Source: a virus. Taken from it: a DNA stretch of 34,953 nucleotides. The notes beneath the pieces are model-generated. The model was not told where the DNA came from. It searched no databases and was given only the letters and a program-made list of their open reading frames with translations. The stretch lies in the IMG/VR virus record IMGVR_UViG_3300028837_001745, positions 1-34,953 of that record; one strand, given 5' to 3'. The first letter of the stretch is position 1; each line of letters begins with the position of its first letter. Of the stretch, positions 13,049 through 21,371 are shown piece after piece. The position numbers were made by a program, and so were the translations under genes.

Positions 13049-13366
13049 TCAACTGTTCTCAAAATGAGATTTAACATTATTTAATGAATCTATTACAATC
13101 TCATAGCATTTAGACTTATCCGGTGGTTCTGATGCAGCCTCAAAGCTAGTATATTTTACATCATGATCTTTAAGCCATTTTTTAGCTTGAGCAGCCGTAA
13201 ATTTATTCTTATCGAACCTATAAGCTTGAGTAGTGGTAGTTGTTTCGCCTTTTAATCTACCGATTATAATATCTATACCTGGCGCGATATTCTTTCGTCT
13301 AAATGATTCTTTCTTAAAATCACCGGGATTTCGGACGCGGGCGGAATGATCTGATGGATACGGCAT
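13049..13366 (-). CDS. Head-protease-associated small protein (XkdF-like segment)
   Basis: 105 residues on the minus strand, with GAGGG upstream of the ATG. The stretch YRFDKNKFTAAQAKKWLKDH followed by a Phe-Glu-Ala-Ala segment recurs in phage proteins next to or fused with prohead proteases (XkdF-like or head maturation proteins). Here it stands alone and diverges from the protease gene. Its promoter shares the DnaA-box cluster at 13433-13464. Assignment rests on that motif and on context. Confidence 0.55.
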   Translation of the reverse strand: MPYPSDHSARVRNPGDFKKESFRRKNIAPGIDIIIGRLKGETTTTTQAYRFDKNKFTAAQAKKWLKDHDVKYTSFEAASEPPDKSKCYEIVIDSLNNVKSHFENS

Positions 13367-13432
13367 AATTAAACCCTCATAATTAAGATAATAAAGATAG
13401 CTTATCTTATATTTAAGTTAAAATCAAGAATC

Positions 13433-13496
13433 TGTGGATAAGTCTGTGGATAACCTGTGGATAAGTCTTGCATTTCCTAAAATTATCTTGTAAGCT
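13433..13496 (+). promoter_or_regulatory. DnaA-box late promoter module 1 (three boxes)
   Basis: Perfect DnaA-box 9-mers TGTGGATAA at 13433-13441, 13445-13453 and 13456-13464, then a 3-nt gap, TTGCAT at 13468-13473, 17 bp, and a weak -10 TAAGCT at 13491-13496. The same geometry occurs at 19567, 28777 and 31833. On the other strand a TTGATT (13427 to 13422), 5 nt from the first box, could serve the minus gene at 13366. A small palindrome AAGATA-GCT-TATCTT lies at 13394-13408 over that promoter. Confidence 0.8.
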
Positions 13497-13528
13497 TATG
13501 GCATATTATTAATTTGAGAGGATTTGAT

Positions 13529-14482
13529 ATGCCTTTACCGAAACCTAAAAGTGGCGATACTCGCAATAAATTTATATCTCGTTGTCTTAAAGATGACGTG
13601 ATAAACAGTGAATTTGGCAAAAATGCAGCTCAAAAAATGGCTGTATGTTCAAGCATTTGGGAACATCATGGCAAAAGCGATGAGGAAATTGAAAGCGAAC
13701 GAGAATATAAAAGCATTCCATTTGAGATGTTTGAGGTTAAAACTGAAACTAAAGATGATCAGGAAATAGGCGTATTTAGAGGTGCATTTGCTACCCAAGA
13801 TAAAGATTTAGGTGGTGACGTTCTTGCTTCCGAAGCATTTGATAATACTTTTAATGAATATAAAAAAGAAAAAGAGAATATTCAACTTTTTTATAATCAC
13901 AATATAAATGATTTTCCACTAGGCATTGTTCCTATTAATTCAGTTGAAAAACAAGGTAAGCGATGGCTGATTGATGGTGAATTAAATTTAGCTACACAAA
14001 GTGGAAGAGATACTCGCGCTTTAATGAAACAAGGCGCATTAACTAAATTATCATTCGGTTATTCTGTTAGAGATATGGATCTGAGAAAGGACGGAACTAG
14101 ATTTATTAAAGATGTGAAGTTATGGGAAATATCGATTGTTAATCAACCTATGAATCCTAAAGCTAAAATTAATGAGGTTAAAAATATACCGGTTGAAAAT
14201 GAAACAGTCGAAGAAGAAGCCATACCAGATACAAAATGTCCGGAATTTAAATTTGATATTAATGATGTCAAATCATTAACGAGTAGAAAAGATTTCAATG
14301 AACTCCTGAGCAAGTCAGGTGCATTTAGCAACGAGGCCTGTGAATTTCTTGCAAGTTTGCTTGCATCGACACAGAGGAAATCTGTGGAGAATCGTTATTT
14401 AGTTTTACAAAAAGTAAACAATATTAATCAACTTTTGAAGAGGAGTAAAAATTATGTCCGAGGAAATTATAGTAAAACTTGA
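13529..14482 (+). CDS. HK97-family prohead protease (peptidase S78)
   Basis: Cleaves capsid precursors during head maturation. Start chosen at ATG 13529 after GAGAGGATTTG. Residues 1-45 (MPLPKPKSGDTRNKFISRC and on) are the N-terminal module often found on phage head proteases. The S78 core follows: FRGAFATQDKDLGGDVL, the His motif LFYNHNINDFPLG, and the Ser motif ALTKLSFGYSV. It ends with a long tail after WEISIVNQPMNPKA that may act as a scaffold. The 3' end overlaps the capsid gene by 29 nt. Confidence 0.88.
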   Translation: MPLPKPKSGDTRNKFISRCLKDDVINSEFGKNAAQKMAVCSSIWEHHGKSDEEIESEREYKSIPFEMFEVKTETKDDQEIGVFRGAFATQDKDLGGDVLASEAFDNTFNEYKKEKENIQLFYNHNINDFPLGIVPINSVEKQGKRWLIDGELNLATQSGRDTRALMKQGALTKLSFGYSVRDMDLRKDGTRFIKDVKLWEISIVNQPMNPKAKINEVKNIPVENETVEEEAIPDTKCPEFKFDINDVKSLTSRKDFNELLSKSGAFSNEACEFLASLLASTQRKSVENRYLVLQKVNNINQLLKRSKNYVRGNYSKT

Positions 14483-15581
14483 TGAAGCTTTAAGCGGAAT
14501 CAAGCAAGCTCAGGATGTCGCTGAACGAAATACTGAGCGTCTAGATGCTTTAGACCAAGAACAAATCAAGAAAATCAGTACAGATAAATCTGTTAATTAT
14601 ACTATTGATTATATGGCAAGCAAATATTTTGCTGGCGCAGATGACATGGATGGAGTTAAAAAAGGATTGCGAAAAAATATGCCTACCAAAGATATGCAGG
14701 TAGGTGTTGATCCACGAGGTGGATATTGGGTTAGGCCTGAAATGTCGAATACTATCATTGATCGAGTATTCGAAACGTCGCCTGTTCGTCAATATGCTAC
14801 TGTAACTAATATAAATTCAGATGCTTTAGAGTTTCCAATTGACGATGAGGATTTAGATGCTGGCTGGGTTGGTGAAACCGATCTTAGACCAAAAACTGGC
14901 ACTCCAGATATTGGCCAGAAATTTATTTATGCAAAGGAAATTTATGCAAATCCTCGTGTGACTCAAAAAATGTTAGATGATGCTGGATTTAATATTGAAG
15001 CATGGTTACAACAGAAGATATCTAATAAATTTATTCGAAAAGAAAATACAGCATTTGTAACTGGTGACGGCAATAAAGTTCCTAGAGGATTTTTAACTTA
15101 TCCAGCTTGGACTACACCAAAAATTTATGAGAGAGGTAAAATTGAGCAAATAGAATCTTCTACAGTTGGTGTTTTAACAAATGGTGATGATGTTAAAAAA
15201 CTTAAAAATAGATTACTTGAAGATTATCAATCACGAGCTATTTTTATGATGAATCGTGAAACTTTTGAGGTCGTTACTACTTTAAAAACCGGTAATGGAG
15301 CATATTTACTTGATCCAAATAGCTTTAAAAATGGTGATACTCAAATATTGCTTGGCAAACCGGTTGTATTTATGAGTGATATGCCTGACATTGCAAGCAA
15401 TGCGTTAGCAATAGCTTATGGTGATTTAAGCACCGCATATACTATTGTTGATCGTATAGGTATCCGAGTTATCCGTGATGTTTATTCAGATAAACCGTGG
15501 ATTAGATATTATACTACCAAGGGTACTGGTGGTGATGTTACTAGTTATGATGCTTTAAAGATTATGAAAATTAAAGCGTAA
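14454..15581 (+). CDS. Major capsid protein, HK97 fold
   Basis: 375 residues with the family landmarks: an N-terminal helical delta-like domain (residues 1-45), DPRGGYWVRPEMSNTIIDRV, the SPVRQYATV segment, ELDAGWVGE-like DEDLDAGWVGETD, then VTGDGNKVPRGFLTY, IFMMNRETF, LLGKPVVFMSDMP and the C-terminal IGIRVIRDVYSDKPWIRYYT. The protease is immediately upstream and the start overlaps it, with GAGGAG before the ATG. No frame break. The delta domain is presumably removed by the protease, by family knowledge. Confidence 0.9.
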   Translation: MSEEIIVKLDEALSGIKQAQDVAERNTERLDALDQEQIKKISTDKSVNYTIDYMASKYFAGADDMDGVKKGLRKNMPTKDMQVGVDPRGGYWVRPEMSNTIIDRVFETSPVRQYATVTNINSDALEFPIDDEDLDAGWVGETDLRPKTGTPDIGQKFIYAKEIYANPRVTQKMLDDAGFNIEAWLQQKISNKFIRKENTAFVTGDGNKVPRGFLTYPAWTTPKIYERGKIEQIESSTVGVLTNGDDVKKLKNRLLEDYQSRAIFMMNRETFEVVTTLKTGNGAYLLDPNSFKNGDTQILLGKPVVFMSDMPDIASNALAIAYGDLSTAYTIVDRIGIRVIRDVYSDKPWIRYYTTKGTGGDVTSYDALKIMKIKA

Positions 15582-15610
15582 TTTTAATTATTTATTAGAG
15601 GAGATTTATT

Positions 15611-16036
15611 ATGCCTGAACGAGATTTACGATCTAATTTAGAAATGCAATTAGCATTTAATGCTAACATAACAACAGATACAACTACTGATGGTTTTATT
15701 ATTGATACAGCTAATTATGATAGTGGTGTTATGTTTGGTTTTATGTGTTCGTCTTATGTTGATGGTACTTATACTGTCAATTTACAAGATGGGGATGATT
15801 CTGGTTTAAGTGATGCTGCGGATATTCCTGCATCAAAGATAATTGGAGATAAAACTACAATTTCATTGACCGGCGGTACACCAGAGGGAGATTTATTAGC
15901 TACATTAGGTATTACTTGTACTAAAAGATATGTGATGGTACAGATTATATCTACTAGTACATCTAGTGGATCAATAATTAGTGCTATCTGCGTGAAGAAA
16001 GCAGAATTATTACCTGTAATCGATCCTGATGTTTAA
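15611..16036 (+). CDS. Virion-associated protein after capsid, possible head decoration
   Basis: 141 residues, Thr/Ser/Asp-rich and beta-predicted (GFIIDTANYDSGVMFGFM, DGTYTVNLQDGDDSGL). It directly follows the capsid gene with a good GAGGAG site and is closed by its own terminator at 16041. Genes in this slot are often head decoration or stabilising proteins. The family is not recognised with certainty. Confidence 0.6.
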   Translation: MPERDLRSNLEMQLAFNANITTDTTTDGFIIDTANYDSGVMFGFMCSSYVDGTYTVNLQDGDDSGLSDAADIPASKIIGDKTTISLTGGTPEGDLLATLGITCTKRYVMVQIISTSTSSGSIISAICVKKAELLPVIDPDV

Positions 16037-16040
16037 TGAA

Positions 16041-16071
16041 TTGGGAGCATTAATTTGCTCCCAAATTTTTT
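16041..16071 (+). terminator. Intrinsic terminator after the capsid genes
   Basis: A perfect 9-bp stem TTGGGAGCA / TGCTCCCAA, a 7-nt loop and a T-run. It sits between the capsid pair and the connector genes, so it may reduce expression of connectors relative to capsid. Confidence 0.85.
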
Positions 16072-16086
16072 AATTAGGAGATTGGT

Positions 16087-16332
16087 ATGTATAAAGTTTT
16101 AAAAACTTGTAGATTTGCATTTGAACCTTGGGAAAAACAACTGTCTTTAACTAAAGATGAGGTGATAGATTTACCTGAGACAAAAGCTGCGCTTTTACTT
16201 CAACATGGGGTTATTGAGATTATTAAAGAAGAAGTTATTGAAGCTGAAAACAAGATGTTAGAACCTGATGAGGATAAAAGTATTAAATTAACTTACAAAA
16301 AAAACAAAAAAAATAAGAGGATAAAAAAATGA
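16087..16332 (+). CDS. Small hypothetical head protein (81 aa)
   Basis: ATG 16087 follows TAGGAGATTGGT. An aromatic N-terminal half (YKVLKTCRFAFEPWEKQL, then LTKDEVIDLPETKAALLLQH) resembles small proteins encoded between capsid and connectors in many phages. The tail is very Lys-rich. Its stop overlaps the next ATG by 4 nt. Confidence 0.55.
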   Translation: MYKVLKTCRFAFEPWEKQLSLTKDEVIDLPETKAALLLQHGVIEIIKEEVIEAENKMLEPDEDKSIKLTYKKNKKNKRIKK

Positions 16333-16585
16333 CTGCAAATGTATTAAATTATGTCGATCAAACGGATGGTATTGGTGACAATAACCTGGTGTTTCTTGTA
16401 AAATTAAAATAAGAAGCATTACTAGTGGAGATGTTGTTGTAACTACTGATGCTGGTGTAACTTTTGATGGAACTAATAACACTGCTACGTTTAATGCTGA
16501 GGATGATGAGTTAGTTATGGGCTATGAATCGGCAATTAAATGGTCTATTTATACTAATAACAGTGTTGTTTTAAGTCCTGTATAA
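16329..16585 (+). pseudogene. Small virion protein gene broken by a frame change near 16380
   Basis: Frame 1 starts well (MTANVLNYVDQTDGIGDNN, after AGAGGAT) but stops after 27 codons. The -1 frame continues from about 16385 with PGVSCKIKIRSITSGDVVVT to a stop at 16583-16585. The second part is a typical beta-rich phage head or tail segment. A few residues appear to be missing at the join, so a small deletion is possible; a one-base error would look similar. Position between capsid and connectors suggests a minor head protein. Confidence 0.6.
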
Positions 16586-16594
16586 AAAAATGTT

Positions 16595-17218
16595 ATGTCC
16601 TATGCATATCCATATATTATTATTCTAGAACCAGTGAATTTGGCGGTATCGCTTGATACCGTCAAAGACCATTTAAAGATAGATGGCACAGAAAATGATG
16701 CAGAATTAACATTATTAATTAAGGCTGCGACAAGAATAGCTGAAAATTATACACGACGTACATTTATTAACACTGGATTTCGCACATATCGATGTTGCTT
16801 TCTTGATTGCTTTGAATTAAAAAGATCAAAATTTCAAGCATTAGAGAAATATGAATATTTAAAAGATGGTACTTTTACTATAGTTGATAGCTCTCTTTAC
16901 TACATTACTAGCGACACTGCTTATTCTAAAATACTTCTTAAGGATGGAAGTAGCTATCCGTCTGATATTGACATGAACGAACAAGCTATCATCATAGAAT
17001 TTGTAGCTGGATATGGGGTTGACGAAGAAGATATACCTTATGATTTACGTCTGGCATTATTAAATCATATTACTGCTTTGTTTGAAAATCGAGGCGATTG
17101 TGATTGTGTATCTGCCGTAACAACTGTGCCAAGCACTCAGAATTTACCAGCTACATCTAGGATTGTATATGATCAATATAGAATATTAGACATAGGTAAT
17201 AATTGTGGCTGTCTGTGA
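16595..17218 (+). CDS. Head-tail connector (gp6-like)
   Basis: 207 residues with the gp6-like connector signature near the N-terminus: VSLDTVKDHLKIDGTENDAE, then LLIKAATRIAENYTRRTF. The C-terminal PYDLRLALLNHITALFENRG is also typical. Forms part of the ring between portal and tail. Overlaps the adaptor gene by 14 nt. Confidence 0.85.
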   Translation: MSYAYPYIIILEPVNLAVSLDTVKDHLKIDGTENDAELTLLIKAATRIAENYTRRTFINTGFRTYRCCFLDCFELKRSKFQALEKYEYLKDGTFTIVDSSLYYITSDTAYSKILLKDGSSYPSDIDMNEQAIIIEFVAGYGVDEEDIPYDLRLALLNHITALFENRGDCDCVSAVTTVPSTQNLPATSRIVYDQYRILDIGNNCGCL

Positions 17219-17663
17219 CAAAATTAGACGAAAAAGTACTAGAGTTTGTATTGGTTCTTTAAATAGACGTGTGAAAATTTTTACCCGGTCATTGACGCCG
17301 CCAAGTGGTAGTGATGTTGATTTTTTAGAAGATTTTGTTGAAAACCGTGAAGTGTGGGGAATGATTGACACAGTAACTGGAGTCGCTGAATTTGATGAAA
17401 CAAATGTAGAAATGGTAGTTATTACTCATGATGTTTATATTCGCTACATTCCAAGCATTACCTTTGAAAAATGGCTAACCATTGAAATTGGCAGAAAACA
17501 AGAGAATGTTTTTCCTATGATTTGGCCATTTAAATTCGGATCAACACCTATAGATAAGCGGTTGCGTATAATCAGGGTACAAAATTATCAGGAAAATAAT
17601 AAATTTTATCGATTACGCTGTACTGTCCGTGGAATTGATACATTACCAGTTAACGAGGTTTGA
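17205..17663 (+). CDS. Head-tail adaptor (stopper) with an unusual inserted motif
   Basis: 152 residues starting at GTG inside the previous gene. GSLNRRVKIFTRSLTPPSG is the usual adaptor N-terminus, and the ending RLRIIRVQNYQENNKFYRLR is the usual C-terminus. Between them sits ENVFPMIWPFKFG, a motif otherwise seen in the gp48 gene at 28343. At DNA level the two copies share about 32 of 38 bases, with most changes silent. So the adaptor seems to contain an insert from, or shared with, the tail gene. Confidence 0.75.
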   Translation: MAVCDKIRRKSTRVCIGSLNRRVKIFTRSLTPPSGSDVDFLEDFVENREVWGMIDTVTGVAEFDETNVEMVVITHDVYIRYIPSITFEKWLTIEIGRKQENVFPMIWPFKFGSTPIDKRLRIIRVQNYQENNKFYRLRCTVRGIDTLPVNEV

Positions 17664-18151
17664 TGATGAAACTTACGCTTGATCCAAAAAGCAGGAGAGG
17701 ATTGATAGCAATTAAAGAGATGAACAAGAGAACTTTGCAGGGTATTCGTTCGGCTTTTTTTGATATAGGAAAGGATTTAACGAAAGATACACAGACATCA
17801 ATTATGGATAAGAATAAACATGGTCATTTGTATCGGGTGAAAGTTCGAGGAATAAGTAGATGGCATAGGGCATCTGCGCCAGGTGAAGCGCCGGCGAATT
17901 TAACAGGTAAATTGCGTAAATCAACAGGCTTTGAAGTAAGGGGTAGTGATCAAATGGAATTTGGTTATCGTGGCGGAAAGAAAGGTGTTGATTATGGCAT
18001 ATATTTAGAATTGGGAACTAAAAAGGGGGCTAAAGCTGGGAGAGAATGGCGAATGGCCCCTAGACCGGCATTAGAAATGGCTGTAATGAAAAATCAAGGA
18101 AATATGCAGTCAAAATTTGAAAATTTAATCAATAAGAGTTTAAGTAAATGA
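17663..18151 (+). CDS. HK97 gp10-like tail completion protein
   Basis: 162 residues. The ATG overlaps the previous stop (TGATG), and an ATG immediately after is an alternative. The core RASAPGEAPANLTGKLRKS and the later YGIYLELGTKKGAK match gp10-type neck/tail proteins. It lies in the expected place between adaptor and terminator. The end overlaps the next gene by 4 nt. Confidence 0.82.
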   Translation: MMKLTLDPKSRRGLIAIKEMNKRTLQGIRSAFFDIGKDLTKDTQTSIMDKNKHGHLYRVKVRGISRWHRASAPGEAPANLTGKLRKSTGFEVRGSDQMEFGYRGGKKGVDYGIYLELGTKKGAKAGREWRMAPRPALEMAVMKNQGNMQSKFENLINKSLSK

Positions 18152-19320
18152 AAGCACAGCATATTATAAATCAACTACAGGCACATTTGCCGCTTTATAC
18201 AAATCTGTTTAGTGATGAAATTGTTATAAGTTCATTAACTAAAAGCGGAACAACTGTGACGGCAGTAACTGCTATTCCACATGGATTAGCTACCGGAGAT
18301 TATGGCGTAATAGTTGATGCTTTAAGTCCTGTTGGCGTTATTAATCTAACTTATATCGATAATGGATATGATGAGGTTAAACATGGAATTGAAACAAATT
18401 CAGAATTGCGAGGTAAAACTACAACACAATTAGGGAAGCTGGTTGCATTTGCGGAAACTAATTTAGCTCATGATTTAACTGAAGATTGGCAAAACAAGAT
18501 AAATATAGTTGGCGCAGATCAATCTGAATATAACGGAGAACATTATCTGTTAACAGTTCCTAATCGTAAAAATTTTACTTATTTATTAGAAACCGAACCA
18601 TCTGCGACACCTGCAACTGGCACTATTAAATTAGTAGAAAATATTCCTTATAATTACAATGGATTTAAAGAATTTACTGTAGTCGATGCTACAACATTGA
18701 CTTATCAATTAACTAGAGATGTTGAAAGTCCAGCTTTAGGTAATCCAAAGCTTAGAATTAGGACGCGTATAAGCGGAGGCGTTGATATTGAACGTTGTAA
18801 TGATGCTTATACAGCTCACCCTAATAATAAATTATGGGGCTTTGTTGTTCTAGGTGACGCTATTGCGAATAAAGACCGCAATATTTATAACGATGCAATA
18901 GCTGCTTCTGGTCGAGGTGAGATTTTTAGGCAAATTAGAATATCACCTTTTAGTTTCTATGTTTTTAAATCATCTATAAATGAAAGAGCTGCCCGTGATG
19001 CTCGAGATGTCGCCGAAGGCCTTAATAAACAGATTTGCAAAAGTTTATTAAGAGTAAGATTTCCAAATATTTTTGAAGAAGAGCCATATAGTACAGTAAT
19101 TTATTCTGGAGATGGCTTTTTTAACTATGATGGAGCGGTTTATATCCATCGTTATGATTATCAGCAGGTTGCACATATAACCTATGGTGATACGGCGATT
19201 ATCGACCAAACTGTAGCATTTAGAGATCTATATCTTAATTATCAAACACCATTTGATCTATCTAATGATGATGTTTATTCGTCAGCGCATGTGGATTTAG
19301 ATGATGAACCATTGACTTGA
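18148..19320 (+). CDS. Tail terminator-like protein with an inserted beta domain
   Basis: 390 residues, much longer than usual tail terminators (about 150-200). The N-terminus (AQHIINQLQAHLPLYTNLF) and C-terminus fit a terminator of Mu gp37 type. From about residue 27 to 170 it carries a beta module: SSLTKSGTTVTAVTAIPHGL, then DQSEYNGEHYLLTVP and FTYLLETEPSATPATGT. The related pattern occurs in baseplate J (VATLTRAGSTVTVTMPADTP) and its secreted copy. The insert may face outward from the particle. Confidence 0.6.
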   Translation: MKAQHIINQLQAHLPLYTNLFSDEIVISSLTKSGTTVTAVTAIPHGLATGDYGVIVDALSPVGVINLTYIDNGYDEVKHGIETNSELRGKTTTQLGKLVAFAETNLAHDLTEDWQNKINIVGADQSEYNGEHYLLTVPNRKNFTYLLETEPSATPATGTIKLVENIPYNYNGFKEFTVVDATTLTYQLTRDVESPALGNPKLRIRTRISGGVDIERCNDAYTAHPNNKLWGFVVLGDAIANKDRNIYNDAIAASGRGEIFRQIRISPFSFYVFKSSINERAARDARDVAEGLNKQICKSLLRVRFPNIFEEEPYSTVIYSGDGFFNYDGAVYIHRYDYQQVAHITYGDTAIIDQTVAFRDLYLNYQTPFDLSNDDVYSSAHVDLDDEPLT

Positions 19321-19331
19321 GGAGGTTAATT

Positions 19332-19538
19332 ATGGCTATAAAAATAAAACTTAATGCTGATTTAAGAGGTTATAAAGCTGGAGCTATTTTAAATAGCAAT
19401 CCAGAAAATGATCTATATTGGCGTCGACGTATACGTGATGCTAAATATGATAATTGTCTGGAGATTTTGACTAAAAAGACAGAATTAAATGAACCAATTA
19501 AATTTACAGGTAAATCAGATAAAATTAAACAAAAATAG
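19332..19538 (+). CDS. DUF2635 protein (Mu gp38-like)
   Basis: Start chosen at ATG 19332, 5 nt after GGAGGTTAA. 68 residues; NDLYWRRRIRDAKYDN matches the DUF2635 core (YWRRRLRDG), the small protein always placed just before the Mu-like tail sheath. Basic tail. Closes the transcription unit that started at 13468. Confidence 0.75.
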   Translation: MAIKIKLNADLRGYKAGAILNSNPENDLYWRRRIRDAKYDNCLEILTKKTELNEPIKFTGKSDKIKQK

Positions 19539-19566
19539 GCTATAAAATAGATTCTGCGTATAGGCC

Positions 19567-19630
19567 TGTGGATAAATCTGTGGATAACCTGTGGATAAGT
19601 CTTGATTTTAATTTAAATATCTTATATCAT
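19567..19630 (+). promoter_or_regulatory. DnaA-box late promoter module 2 (three boxes)
   Basis: Boxes TGTGGATAA at 19567-19575, 19579-19587 and 19590-19598, a 3-nt gap, TTGATT at 19602-19607, 17 bp, and TATCAT at 19625-19630. The downstream sequence (CTTATATCATTGATCTATTA) is nearly identical to module 3. Drives the sheath-to-gp48 unit. Confidence 0.85.
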
Positions 19631-19661
19631 TGATCTATTAATTTAATATGAGGTATTTATT

Positions 19662-21185
19662 ATGAGCGGAATACTTAAACCTGTAGTAAAGGGCACAATA
19701 ATCCCAGATACCGAACTTGTCTTTGATGAAAGTCAAAAAATATTATGTGTTGGGCAAATGACTGCGGCCGGAACGGCTACGCCAGGTGAGCTTTATACAT
19801 TAATTGGAAATAATAATGAGCAAAATGCTTTATTTGGTAGCCATTCTCAGTTAGCAATGGTGATTAGGCAAGTAAAAAAATATAACAAAAAGAATAGAAT
19901 TGATGCAATTCCATTAGAAGATTCCGGTACTGGAACTGGGGCTAGCGGAACTATAGTTTTTGACGGAACATCTGCTGGCGCGAATAGTACGATTTATATT
20001 GGAGCTGGTGATTATTTTGATAATCGATATAAAATAGATGTTATAGCGGGAGAAGATCCAACGGCGATAGGAGATAAAGTTGCCGCAGCCGTTACTGCCA
20101 ATACCATATCTCCTGTAAGCGGGACAAATACGACAGGGTCAGTGGGATTCGTATCTATAAATGCAGGCACAATTGGAGATGCAATACCATTATGGGTAGA
20201 GGGATCAATTCCTGATATAACTATAACAATTACAGGTATGACCGGAGGAGCAACTGATCCAACTGTTACCGATATTTTTGATGTTGTCGCAAATATTCGT
20301 TATCAAACTATAGTCTGGCAATATGAGTATGGATTAACTGAATTAACAAGTTTTCTTGATCCGAGATGGAATCCGCCAAATAAAATTTTTGATGGATCTG
20401 GAATTACTACATTTGTCGACACATTATCTAATGTATTGGATGCATTAAATGCCGAAAACGATCAAAATATTGAATTATTTCCTTATCCAAATGTAGATAT
20501 TACAGCATATAAAGGTATTTGGATTCCAACAATGCCTTATGTAGTTTCTGCTCAATTTGCCGCTATCCGTGCTTTAAGATTAACCGAAGGTGCAGATATT
20601 AGTGAATATGTAATCGGGGGCGAAGGAATATTAGATAATTTCGGCGGCATGGCAATAGGTAGTTTACCTTATATGAATACTCCGTTTAAATATCTGCATG
20701 TTGGCGATATAAATCAATTTTGGACTGAAGAAGAGCGTGATGAAATAAAAGAGGCTGGCGGTAGTATTATTGGTAACAATGAGGCGAATGATAAAATAAT
20801 CGCAGATGAAATCGTAACTACCTACAAAAAAAATAATGCTGACGAACCTGATTTAACATTTAAATACTTAAATTATGTCGATACTGTATCTATTTGTCGT
20901 GAATATATGACGACTAATTCACGTGAACGGCATAAGCAATCGCGATTAACATTAGGTGATTTAATACCTAACCGCAATATGGCTAATGCATCTAGTATTT
21001 CTTCTTTCTTAGACGAGCTTTATGTAAATTTAGCAGATCAGGCTTTAGTTCCAAACAGTGAAGATGCAAGAAAATTCTTTAAAAACAACAAGACTGTAAC
21101 AATAAAGTTGAAATTGTTGTTACTGAAAATGTCGCCACCAAGATATCTGATGTTAAATTTTCAAGTGATACTACTGATTATATAG
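19662..21185 (+). CDS. Tail sheath protein, C-terminus lost at a junction
   Basis: The contractile sheath (Mu gpL-like). 507 residues as read, of which the first 480 or so look native. Landmarks include an N-terminal DNA-end segment, an inserted Gly/Thr-rich domain (residues 85-200), PNVDITAYKGIWIPTMPYVV, GGEGILDNFGGMAIGSLPYM, and the C-terminal VPNSEDARKFFKNNKTVTI. After that the frame gives nonsense (KLKLLLLKMSPPRY). Families continue about 20 residues more, so the end is missing and fused out of frame to the next gene. Confidence 0.8.
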   Translation: MSGILKPVVKGTIIPDTELVFDESQKILCVGQMTAAGTATPGELYTLIGNNNEQNALFGSHSQLAMVIRQVKKYNKKNRIDAIPLEDSGTGTGASGTIVFDGTSAGANSTIYIGAGDYFDNRYKIDVIAGEDPTAIGDKVAAAVTANTISPVSGTNTTGSVGFVSINAGTIGDAIPLWVEGSIPDITITITGMTGGATDPTVTDIFDVVANIRYQTIVWQYEYGLTELTSFLDPRWNPPNKIFDGSGITTFVDTLSNVLDALNAENDQNIELFPYPNVDITAYKGIWIPTMPYVVSAQFAAIRALRLTEGADISEYVIGGEGILDNFGGMAIGSLPYMNTPFKYLHVGDINQFWTEEERDEIKEAGGSIIGNNEANDKIIADEIVTTYKKNNADEPDLTFKYLNYVDTVSICREYMTTNSRERHKQSRLTLGDLIPNRNMANASSISSFLDELYVNLADQALVPNSEDARKFFKNNKTVTIKLKLLLLKMSPPRYLMLNFQVILLII

Positions 21186-21361
21186 TAGAAGTATCGCGAG
21201 GTTGGAAAGAATTGCGTAGTTTACATGCTATTCGAATATTTGATCCAGACGGCGAATTTAGTGCAGTCTTTATTGGCATGACGTTAGTTCCTGATCCTGA
21301 ATATAAGGTCTCACAGGATGGAACTGTAGATTTTGAATTTAAAGGTAATCCATCATATTAA
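21101..21361 (+). pseudogene. C-terminal fragment, probably of the tail tube protein
   Basis: A frame open from the sheath junction encodes VEIVVTENVATKISDVKFSS, then VSRGWKELRSLHAIRIFDPD and DPEYKVSQDGTVDFEFKGNP before stopping at 21361. It has no start codon or ribosome binding site of its own. By synteny the gene after a Mu-like sheath is the tail tube, so this is most likely the tube's last 80 or so residues, with its N-terminus deleted. The tube is essential for a contractile tail. Confidence 0.55.
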
Positions 21362-21371
21362 GAGGTGATTT

